A stretch of 64,000 nucleotides of DNA from Oscillatoria princeps RMCB-10. Lineage in GTDB: Bacteria; Cyanobacteriota; Cyanobacteriia; Cyanobacteriales; Oscillatoriaceae. The notes beneath the pieces were generated by a model. It was given only the letters and a program-made list of their open reading frames with translations. It had not been told where the DNA came from and searched no databases. The position numbers and the translations under genes were made by a program. Within the stretch, counting starts at the first letter, position 1. Each line of letters starts with the position of its first letter. The DNA lies in contig JAHHHT010000011.1 in the NCBI GenBank assembly GCA_019359235.1, positions 186,001 through 250,000 of the forward strand, given 5' to 3'. Positions 8,614 through 17,000 of the stretch are shown here, piece after piece.

Positions 8614-9050
8614 GTGACCGGCACTCAACCTCAAATTCAACCTCCCAGCACCGGCACCCCAGAAACCCGGGTTCTTAAAGAAACCGGGTTTCTCAACCAG
8701 GCAAGGCAAGATGCCGGTGCGGCGGGATGGGGCGCGGAGGGGTTCCTCGATCGCCGGCAGTTTACTGATGCCCACCCCGTCAGGGGAAGGGAAAATTTTG
8801 GTATGGGGTCTTTACAGGAAGGAGACTCTTCCCTATACTTCTAACTTAAGTTGCTACTTACAAGTGATTCAGAGGAGATCCCCCCCTAGCCGGGGCGGTC
8901 TCCGTGGGTGGCACCGCCCCTACAAAAAAGGGGGGGGAATACTCAAAGCCCCCCTTTTTAAGGGGTGTTTGGGGGGATCTGGATGTTTAGACTTCTAGGT
9001 AGCAACTTGGGTTACTTCTAGTGTTTGGTTTATGGGTGTGAGGTGCAAAT
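8614..9050. repeat. Intergenic repeats: AGAAACCCGG hairpin and GATCCCCCC palindromic element
   Basis: A core hairpin AGAAACCCGGGTTCTT/AAGAAACC lies at 8661-8693. At about 8849-9012 there is an element bounded by inverted AAGTTGCTAC ends with a core of opposed GATCCCCCC and GGGGGGATC arms, interrupted by a short GGGCGGT...ACCGCCCC hairpin. These are non-coding mini-elements of the MITE type. No gene is seen between the protease and the porin. Confidence 0.7.
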
Positions 9051-10895
9051 ATGGGTGTGAAGCATTGCTTGTCCGGTCTTTTATTATTGCTGGTGTCCGC
9101 ACCGGCAGCCTTGGCGGGTTCGCCTGAACAGCTAACCCCAGCGGAACCGACTGCTGTTAAACAAAATCTGAAACCGCGCAAATTTTATGGTTTAGATAAA
9201 CGGCACTTTATGGGGGCAAACCCCCCAACCGGCTCCCCGCAAGAGCGGTCAAAAGAACTCTTACCTCCCCCCATCCCGGAAAGCCGGCAGACAGCCCCCG
9301 CAGCTGTTGCAATCCCAGCTGTGGCTGAACTGATTCCTGCCGGTGAGGGTTCGGCTTCCCCAGAAGCTGGCGAAACTCCCCCAGCACCGGCATCCGTGGC
9401 GCTTCCCCCTTCAGACACGCCAGATGACCCAATGGCTCAGCTGACGTCCGTGTCCCAGCTGTCGGACGTGCAGCCGGCAGACTGGGCTTTTGGCGCGCTG
9501 CAAAACCTAGTAGAGCGCTACGGGTGCATTGCCGGCTACCCAGACGGGACTTTCCGGGGGAATCGCGCTATGACTCGATACGAGTTTGCTGCCGGTTTGA
9601 ACGCTTGTTTGGAGCGCATCAGCCAGCTGATCCCACAAGCCGTCTCAACTGAGGATTTTATCACGCAGCAAGACCTCGCCACCGCCCGCCGGCTGCAGGA
9701 AGAATTTGGGGCGGAACTGACTGCTTTGCGCGGTCGAGTCACCACCCTGGAAAACCGCTTACCCACTTTGGAGTCGCGGCGAATTACTTCCTCGACGACA
9801 GTGTTTGGCGGTGAGGTGATATTCGCGTTCGCAGACGCCACCGGCGGTGGCCCGCCAGGGAACGGTGCGACTAACACCATTTTAACACATTTGGTGCGGT
9901 TGCAAACAGTCAGCACTTTTTCTGGCACAGATTTGCTGCGAGTTGAGTTGGGCGCGGCGAATGTTGCCGACCGGGGGTTCGCCAATCCCAATTCCCTGGG
10001 AACTGATATGACTCTGCTGTCCTATCAGGGGGATACGAACAATCAAATTCAACTGGATTTGCTGGACTACCGGTTTGCCGCGTTTAACGAACGGGTTGTG
10101 TTTACTGTCAGACCGGTTGGCTTCAGCTTGAGCAGCGTGCTGACTGCTAACTCCCCCTATTTTGACACGGGGCGGGGTGCGATTTCCCGGTTTGCGGAAG
10201 CCAGCCCCCTGTTAAAAATTGGCGCTCTCGATGCCGGTGTTGGTTTGGACTGGCTGATTTCTGACCGCATGCGTTTGCAAGTGGCTTATGGCACGCGAGA
10301 CAGTAACGATCCCGACGCTTCCCGGGAGCGCCGAGGCGTATTTGGAGCTAGCCACAGCGCTTTGGGTGTGCAACTTTTAACCCGACCGGCGGATAAAATT
10401 ATCACCGGCTTGGCTTATATTAATGCCTATTCGCGCAATGGCAGCTTAGATACGTTCACCGGCAGCTTCAATGCGGACACCTCTGGGGGGATTGGCGAGC
10501 CGGTGCAGATTAATGCCGTCAGCGGCACCCTCCAGTGGCGTGCGGCTCGCAACCTCACCTTCGGGACTTGGGGCGGGATAATTTTCACCGATTCTACCAC
10601 ATCAGACGCTTCCGCAACCACCACGACTTACCTGTTTTCTTTGGGACTTTCCGATCCCTTTGGCCGCAAAGGGGACTTGCTGGCCTTTATGGCCGGTCAG
10701 CCGCCCAAACTGCGCAGCGGAAATGGGGTGACGGAAGATAGTGACACCTCACTGCACCTGGAGGCGTTCTACCGGTTTCGGGTGAGTGATAGAATAACTG
10801 TAACACCCGGCTTCTTTTACATTATCAATCCGGAACACGATGCGGGGAACGATGATATCTTGGTCGGAGTTCTGCGCACGACTTTCCGGTTCTAA
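9051..10895 (+). CDS. SLH-domain iron-uptake porin (OprB/Som family)
   Basis: A 614-residue outer-membrane porin of the cyanobacterial Som/iron-uptake type. It has a signal peptide (cut near ALA, residue 22), a Pro-rich stretch of about 100 residues, then one S-layer homology domain (about 135-195) with SDVQPADWAFGALQNLVERY and the YPDGTFRGNRAMTRYEFA motif that binds the peptidoglycan-linked polymer. A short coiled coil (about 205-245, ELTALRGRVTTLENRL) leads into an OprB-type beta barrel that ends in Phe (VLRTTFRF), as expected for BAM-recognised barrels. Such porins admit inorganic ions across the outer membrane. The long Pro/Ala-rich insert before the SLH domain is not standard. The gene stands alone. 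Confidence 0.87.
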   Translation: MGVKHCLSGLLLLLVSAPAALAGSPEQLTPAEPTAVKQNLKPRKFYGLDKRHFMGANPPTGSPQERSKELLPPPIPESRQTAPAAVAIPAVAELIPAGEGSASPEAGETPPAPASVALPPSDTPDDPMAQLTSVSQLSDVQPADWAFGALQNLVERYGCIAGYPDGTFRGNRAMTRYEFAAGLNACLERISQLIPQAVSTEDFITQQDLATARRLQEEFGAELTALRGRVTTLENRLPTLESRRITSSTTVFGGEVIFAFADATGGGPPGNGATNTILTHLVRLQTVSTFSGTDLLRVELGAANVADRGFANPNSLGTDMTLLSYQGDTNNQIQLDLLDYRFAAFNERVVFTVRPVGFSLSSVLTANSPYFDTGRGAISRFAEASPLLKIGALDAGVGLDWLISDRMRLQVAYGTRDSNDPDASRERRGVFGASHSALGVQLLTRPADKIITGLAYINAYSRNGSLDTFTGSFNADTSGGIGEPVQINAVSGTLQWRAARNLTFGTWGGIIFTDSTTSDASATTTTYLFSLGLSDPFGRKGDLLAFMAGQPPKLRSGNGVTEDSDTSLHLEAFYRFRVSDRITVTPGFFYIINPEHDAGNDDILVGVLRTTFRF

Positions 10896-10920
10896 AAGTG
10901 CCGGGAATCACCTCAGAGGG

Positions 10921-11085
10921 GTAGGGTGCGTTCCCTCTTAGGGAACGCACCCTACTACTGGGACAGGCGTCTCGCCTGTCCTACGTCCTAACCTGAAAAG
11001 GTTTGTAGTTGGGCTTTAGCCCTACCGGCTCGCCCGCCGCCGGACAAGGGGTAGGGTGCGTTCCCTAAGAGGGAACGCACCCTAC
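10921..11085. repeat. Pair of GTAGGGTGCGTTCCC perfect palindromes in opposite orientation
   Basis: Two 35-bp hairpins (10921-10955 and 11051-11085) have the same 15-bp stem. Their 5-nt loops, TCTTA and TAAGA, are reverse complements, so the copies are inverted relative to each other. Between them lie a GGACAGGCG/CGCCTGTCC hairpin (about 10962-10980) and one TTTGTAGTTGGGCTTTAGCCC unit. The same hairpin recurs at 13046-13080 and, altered, at 23898-23930 and 34266-34336. It is a dispersed non-coding repeat and may act as an RNA 3'-end structure for the porin mRNA. Confidence 0.75.
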
Positions 11086-11117
11086 GACTTGGTTTATAGT
11101 TAGAGGAGGGATATGTT

Positions 11118-11504
11118 ATGCACCGGCTCAAAAAAACAATGCCTAAATTTTTGGTTTCAGTCCTGGTTTTGGGGACAGTGTTTTCTAGCTTGGGTGTGAC
11201 GGTTTCTGAGATAGCTTTGGCAGAAGAAACCGGCAGCCCATCCCCAGCAGGGAGTGGCGTCACGCAACCACCGGCAAATCAACCGGCACCGGCTCAGCCG
11301 GCCAAACCCAAACTGAAGCCTCCGTTTTTTGAGGAAGAAAGAAGTTTTGACCTGGGATTTTCCCAGACTTTTATGACGGATGCCCTGTTTGGCCTTCCCG
11401 ATCCGGGTGCCGGTGGGGGTACGGGTACGGACTTCAACCCGCTAATCCGCACGCCGGCGGCGCGACAGCGCTCTTTTGGGATTTTTCAGCAGTTACCTCG
11501 ATAA
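11118..11504 (+). CDS. Small secreted Pro/Ala-rich protein, unknown function
   Basis: A 128-residue protein with a clear Sec signal peptide (basic start, hydrophobic KFLVSVLVLGTVFSSLGV, likely cut after ALA near residue 36). It continues with a low-complexity Pro/Ala/Gln stretch and a C-terminal part containing FDLGFSQTFMTDALFGLPD and a glycine-rich turn. I do not recognise the family. It follows the porin on the same strand, but hairpins lie between them, so cotranscription is uncertain. A GAGGAGGG ribosome site lies about seven bases before the ATG. Confidence 0.6.
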   Translation: MHRLKKTMPKFLVSVLVLGTVFSSLGVTVSEIALAEETGSPSPAGSGVTQPPANQPAPAQPAKPKLKPPFFEEERSFDLGFSQTFMTDALFGLPDPGAGGGTGTDFNPLIRTPAARQRSFGIFQQLPR

Positions 11505-11687
11505 ACTGAACTTCAATAAACCGGCATCAATTTCTTGTGGTGCGTCAGCGGGAAGTAGGGGCGGGTTTACTAACATCCGGGAAAACCCCAGAGACATTTT
11601 GGGTGAACCCGCCCCTACCAGCCATATTCCCGGGGTCAGAAACCCGGTTTCTTTGAGAAACCGGGTTTCTACAAACGCTATATTAGT
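11505..11687. repeat. Two stacked palindromic repeats
   Basis: A GTAGGGGCGGGTTTA ... GGGTGAACCCGCCCCTAC inverted pair lies at about 11556-11620; a relative is at about 40795-40855. It is followed by an AGAAACCCGGTTTCTTTGAG hairpin at 11638-11670. Both separate two convergent genes and could serve as a bidirectional transcript end. Confidence 0.6.
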
Positions 11688-12365
11688 TCAAAGCAGGGAG
11701 TCGGGATCTATGCCGCGCCGGCGCAATTCATCTGCCAGCCGGTGCGCTCGCTGTTCCGCCTGACGAGCGCGTTCCTCTGGTGTTAGCAGTCGCTGACCTC
11801 GCTCATCATACCAGTAAAGCCATTCGCGGGTGATTCCCTGATAGGTTCCCTGTTCTCGCCCAATTCCCAATCCTATTTCTGGCATCCAAACAGGAGAGCC
11901 CTGCTGCAAAACGTAGCAGCCATCAACTAAGCGAGACACTTCCAGGGGGGGCTTGCGCCGCCGGCGGGGGGAATAAACCGCATAGTACAGCACTCCCATT
12001 TCGGCATATTTTTCCTTTTTGGTGGTGTGTTCTCCTCTCCGGGTCTGGGAGACGACCTCTAGCACCAGAATCGGGACGGTTTTTTCTTCCCAAAGGACGT
12101 AACTGAGGCGCAAGTCTTTGTCAATAATCCGCTCCACTCCTAAGCTAAGGAAACCATCCGGTACGATGGCTGGCTGCTTTGGGTCATAGTAGATCCCCAT
12201 GTTAGCGCCAAAAAACCAATCGGTGCGGTCTGACCACGCCATCGCCAGTACCGCTTCAAGCAGACCGGGAATCAAATGTTGCAGTTGATTATCCACAGGA
12301 GTGTCGTCCGAGTCGGGTAAATCCTCAGCAGAGGGTAACAACATCTGCGAGTCGTATTTAAACAT
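11688..12365 (-). CDS. Uma2 family (DUF820) restriction-endonuclease-fold protein
   Basis: A 225-residue member of the Uma2/DUF820 family, widespread in cyanobacteria and built on a PD-(D/E)XK nuclease fold. The expected elements are visible: a PAIVPDGFLSLG segment with the conserved PD, then PILVLEVVSQTRRGE with the E-V pair, and KKEKYAEMGVLYYAVY with the downstream lysine-rich helix. The tail is a basic coiled coil (EERARQAEQRAHRLADELRRRG) ending in GIDPD, as in many relatives. The cellular role is unknown; transposon-linked or self-targeting nuclease activity has been proposed for the family. The frame continues upstream to 12521, but that part lies in repeat DNA, so ATG 12365 is taken. 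Related copies lie at 20520 and, as a fragment, at 13459. Confidence 0.82.
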   Translation of the reverse strand: MFKYDSQMLLPSAEDLPDSDDTPVDNQLQHLIPGLLEAVLAMAWSDRTDWFFGANMGIYYDPKQPAIVPDGFLSLGVERIIDKDLRLSYVLWEEKTVPILVLEVVSQTRRGEHTTKKEKYAEMGVLYYAVYSPRRRRKPPLEVSRLVDGCYVLQQGSPVWMPEIGLGIGREQGTYQGITREWLYWYDERGQRLLTPEERARQAEQRAHRLADELRRRGIDPDSLL

Positions 12366-13458
12366 GATGGGTCTGGGGGGAGACTCTATTCTTCTATAAT
12401 ACCTCAAGTTGCTACCTGCAAGTGAGTCAGGGTAGATCCCCCCCAAGGCTAGCGCTAAAGGGAAGGGCGAAGCATGAGCGGATATAATCTTTTCACCGAT
12501 TGCAGAAACAGTCGCGCTCATGCTTCGCCCCTACATCGGATCTTGTGTACTACATCGGATCTTGTGTAGGGGCGAAGCATTGGCGGCGCGGATCTTTACG
12601 ACTGCGCCCGAAATTTCGCTTCGCCAATGCTTCGCCCTCTTTACTTCCCAGCGAGAAGGTCTAACCCCTCCGTGTGAAGCCAACAGTTTCATTGGAATTG
12701 GGATTGGGGTTGTGGGTTGGGGAATATCAAGGCTTTCTTTTGGGGATAGGTTGTTCGGTTGTGGCTAGCGCTTGGGGGAAGGGCGAAGCATGAGCGTTAG
12801 CGCAGCGGCTGCGTCAGCAGCTATGTAATTTTTTCCCTGAGTCCCACAAATGGTCGCGCTCATGCTTCGCCCCTACAGAATTTTTGTAGGGGCGTTAGCG
12901 CAGCGGCTGCGCCAGCAGCTAGCATTGGCGGGACAAGCTTTGGGACACTAATCGATATCTTCATTCGCCAATGCTTCGCCCTCTTCGAGCGAGCAACGAA
13001 AAGCGTTGCATGAGCGGATGTAATCTTTTCACCGATTGCAGATTCGTAGGGTGCGTTCCCTCTTAGGGAACGCACCCTACCCCTGAGCGAGTCTAGGGTT
13101 TCGATGCCCGAATTGGAAAATGCTGTTGGCGAATTGATGTGGGGGCTTACACCCTAGGCTTTCTTTTGGGGATAGGTTGTTCGGTTGTGGCTAGCGCTTG
13201 GGGGAAGGGCGAAGCATGAGCGTTAGCGCAGCGGCTGCGTCAGCAGCTATGTAATTTTTTCCCTGAGTCCCACAAATGGTCGCGCTCATGCTTCGCCCCT
13301 ACATCGGATCTTGTGTACTACATCGGATCTTGTGTAGGGGCGAAGCATTGGCGTTAGGATCTTTACGACTTCGCCCGAAATTTCGCTTCGCCAATGCTTC
13401 GCCCTCTTTACTTCCCAGCGAAAAGGTCTAACCCCTCACGGATTCGCCAACAGCATCA
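12366..13458. repeat. Nested palindromic repeat field with a duplicated ~150-bp block
   Basis: No intact gene. The stretch alternates two inverted-repeat types: GGGCGAAGCATGAGCG ... CGCTCATGCTTCGCCC and GGGGCGAAGCATTGGCG ... CGCCAATGCTTCGCCC. A block at about 12730-12881 recurs almost identically at about 13158-13305, and a doubled ATCGGATCTTGTGTA segment occurs at about 12534-12570 and 13303-13340. Short pieces of the Uma2 3' coding sequence are embedded (about 12690-12740 and 13090-13130). A GTAGGGTGCGTTCCC hairpin lies at 13046-13080, and an AAGTTGCTACCTGCAAG element end at about 12404-12430. The same modules reappear at 37130-37520 and 40670-40745. This looks like repeated insertion into, and duplication of, an old Uma2 locus. 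Confidence 0.75.
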
Positions 13459-13716
13459 TTGGAATTGGGATTGGGGTTGTGGGTTGGGGAATATCAAGGC
13501 ATTCATCGCCTGTGGTTGCGCTGGTATGATGCCGGGGGCAACTGGATTCCCACGGCGGAAGAAAGAGAAGCCCTCGCCGGGCAGGTGGCATTGGCGGCTG
13601 ACCAGCGGGCTGAAGCCGAGCGCCAGCGGGCTGAACAGGCGCAGGCTCAGCTGGAGGCGCTGCAGCGCCGGCTGCGGGAATTGGGGATTGACCCCGATAT
13701 TTCGGGGGAGGGGTAG
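13459..13716 (+). pseudogene. 3' fragment of a Uma2 family gene
   Basis: This 85-codon stretch, from GLGLWVGEYQGIHRLW through the coiled coil to LGIDPDISGEG, is almost identical to the C-terminus of the complete Uma2 gene at 20520-21347. It lacks the nuclease core. Upstream the frame runs into repeat DNA. It could only be translated from an internal codon and is best read as the remnant of a copy broken by the neighbouring repeats. The DNA identity continues for a few dozen bases past the stop codon, so the copied unit included the 3' flank. Confidence 0.85.
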
Positions 13717-13786
13717 AGGGCAATTATAGAGCCGGTGTTCTGCGCAGGGGGGCGGCACTGTAGCGCCCCCGGAATTCCGGGAAATT

Positions 13787-13945
13787 TATAGCAGATTTCA
13801 CCCGAGTGAGGTACAGATATTAGATCCCCCCCTAGCCCCCGTAAAAAAGGGGGGGGACATTTCAAAGCCCCCCTTTTTAAGGGGGGTTTGGGGGGATCTC
13901 CAGACTGTACTCCACCCAGATTCTTGCCCGCTATATGTTTGCAGG
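13787..13945. repeat. TATAGC-ended mini-element with GATCCCCCC palindromic core
   Basis: The left end reads TATAGCAGATTTCACCCGAG and the right end is its degenerate inverse (GTACTCCACCC ... CCGCTATA). Between them lie opposed GATCCCCCC / GGGGGGATC arms around an A/T-centred pair of G/C runs. Siblings lie at 38135-38280 and 41993-42137, with a half copy at 40254. A short AGAAACCCGG hairpin follows at 14005-14033. Non-coding, MITE-like. Confidence 0.78.
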
Positions 13946-14057
13946 GTTGACAAATTAGCAGAGAAATGCTAATGAGGGTTGCCGCTTGGGTAGGGCTTAA
14001 ATGGAGAAACCCGGTTTCTGAAACCGGGTTTCTGTTTCTGTTGCTGGGTTGGCTCAA

Positions 14058-17000
14058 TTAAAAGAGTACGAAGTCGTTAGGGACGATCGCGCTGTTGCCG
14101 CTCAGCGTGAAGAGTGTCACAGGAGCCGCAGTACCGAGGTCATCAAAGGACAGAGTTCTGGAGCCGCTATTGTAGATAATGGTGCCATTTTGGGTAGTCA
14201 ACTGGAAGTTTTGTCCTGTAGTGGTGGTAGTAAGGGAAGTACCAAAGCCATTTTTCGCCAGGTATATCTTGTCGGTGCCGGTGACAAAATCAGTAATGAG
14301 TTCGCTCGCACTACCTTCACTGACGGCAGTGTAATAGAAGCGGTCGGCTCCATCTCCGCCGGTGAGAGTGTCAGCACCGATCCCGCCAATCAGGCTATCG
14401 TCGCCGGCATCGCCGGTGATGCGGTCGTTACCACCAGTAGCGCTAGCGTTTACGTCGCCATGCAGGTAGTCGTTGCCCTCACCGCCGGTGAGGGTGTCGC
14501 TGTCGGCACCCCCAAACAGGATATCGATGCCACTCTCTCCGGCTATACTGTCGTTGCCGGCACCACCGATGATGCTGTCGTTGCCGGCACCGCCGGTGAG
14601 GGTGCCGCTGCCATCTATAATGTCGTTGCCGGCACCGCCGGTGAGGGTGCCGCTGCCATCTATAGTGTCGTTGCCATCACCGCCTTGGAGAAAGTCCAGA
14701 CCGGCACCACCGATGATGACATCAGCGGTAGCGGTAAGGATACCGTCTGCGTTGCCATACAGGAAGTCGTTGCCCTCACCGCCGGTGAGGGTGTCGTTGC
14801 CGGCACCGCCAAACAGGGTATCGTTGCCACTCTCTCCGGCCATACTGTCGTTGTCTTCATTGCCGGTGAGGGTGTCGTTGTCATCACCGCCGGTGAGGGT
14901 GTCGTTGTCATCACCGCCGGTGAGGTTGTCGTTGCCGGCACCGCCTTGGAGAAAGTCTAGACCGGCATCACCGATGATCCTGTCGTTGCCGGCACCGCCG
15001 GTGATGCTGTCGTTGCCATTATCGAATAGGCCACCGAATACGCCGTCATTATTGAGCAGCACCGTAACCTTATTGCTATTAGGATTTGCCCAAGCTAGGT
15101 CAGTGTCGCCGTCTCCATCGAAATCGGCAGCAGTCATGTCCTCAGCAACTCCACCGGCAGAATTTACCGCTGCAGCGAAGGTGCCGTTCCCATTATTGAG
15201 CAGCAGTGAAACTCCTGAGCTAGAATATGCCGTGGCCAGATCGATGTCGCCGTCCCCATCCAAGTCAGCAGCAGTTATGAAGTTTGAGCCCGCCCCAACC
15301 TCAACCGCCGCTGCAAAGGTGCCATTGCCATTGTTGCGCAGCACTGAGACGCTGTTGAAATAAACCATCGTGCTTGTCACCAAATCAATGTCGCTGTCTC
15401 CATCTAAGTCAGCAGCGGTTACGGAGGTTGGGACATTCTCAACAGCACCATCAAAGTCCACTGCCGGTGCGAAGGTGCCGTTGCCATTGTTGAGCAGCAC
15501 TGAGACGTTGCGGTTATCATCAAAAATATCCACCCCGTTCAGATTACTAGAATTCGCCGTAGCCAAATCTATGTCGCCGTCGTTATCCAAGTCAGCAGCG
15601 ATTACGGAGCTTGGGAAATCCCCAACAGTAATATCGGGCTGCTGTAACGTGAAGGTGCTGCTGCCATTGTTGAGCAGCACTGAGACGGTGTTGCTAATCG
15701 GATTCGCCGTGGCCAGGTCGGTATCGCCGTCGCTATCTAAATCCGCAGCTGTCACAACCTCTGGGACACTCCCAAGAGTAATATCGGACTGCGGTATTAA
15801 GGTGCCGCTGCCATTATTGAGCAAGATTGAGACATTGCCGGTGCTAGCACTTCCAGTATTCGCCACAGCTAGGTCTGGTCTGCTGTCCCCATTCAGATCA
15901 GCAGCCGTTACGGAGCTTACGGCAGACCCAAACGTAATATTGGGCTGCTGTAGCGTGAAGTTGCCACTACCGTTATTCAGCAGCACTGAGACGGTGTTGC
16001 TGTTTCCATTCGCCGTAACCAAGTCGATGTCGCCGTCGTTATCCAAATCAGTAGCGGTGATGTCTTGTGGGCTGCCCCCAACGGCAAAGTCTATGCCTAA
16101 GTTAGATTCGTTGCCACTAAGAATGTCGTCGCCATCACCGCCATCAAGGCTGTCGCTGCCATCACCGCCATTGAGGATGTCCCCACCGGCACCGCCGGCG
16201 AGGGTGTCATTGCCGGCTAACCCAGTAATCGTGTCGTTACCAACACCGGCACCCAGGAAGTTGTTGCCGGCATCCCCACTGATGCTGTCATTGCCACCAG
16301 GAGCAGTCTGGCTGATCATCGTAAACGGAACTATCGCCGGCTGTGTTTGCTGACCGTCCGAAAAGCTAATATTGCCTGTGATAGTGCGACCATCAGCACT
16401 CATCGTTCCCTGCAACGTGCCGGTGCCACCACTAACCGGCAGAGTTGCGGTAATCGTATTCCCCGAAATCTGTCCTTGACCATTACCAGCGCTTCCCAGA
16501 TAGAACCCAGGGATTGTCACCTGAGTGCCATTCTGGGTAATTTGCAACGCAGCCGCATAGGCAAGGGCACTCGCCTGGAATCCCACGCCTGCAACTGGCG
16601 AGCCAAAATCTGTAGTGGAAGTGTACTGCCACTCACCCGCCAAGTCGATAACAGGGTTGACATTAATCGCAAAACTTCTGCTGGCAAGAGTTCCCCCAGA
16701 CGCATCCGCCACCGTAAAGTTGAAACTGTCGCTTGTCGTCTCACTGCCATTATGGACATAGCTGAGAGCGCCGCTATCGATATTCGCTTGCGTGAAAGTG
16801 CCCCCAACAGCCAGCGCTAAGCCATTGAGCTGCAGGGTGCCATTTGCCGGCAAACTCCCCAAAGTGTACGCCAGCTGTGCCGGTGCGTTATCCACATCCG
16901 TCACCTGTAACAGAGTGTTGAGAATCGTTCCCGCAGCACCTTCACTTACCGTCAAACCTTGGTTTACCGCCAGCACCGGCAGTTCATTCACCGGTGTCAC

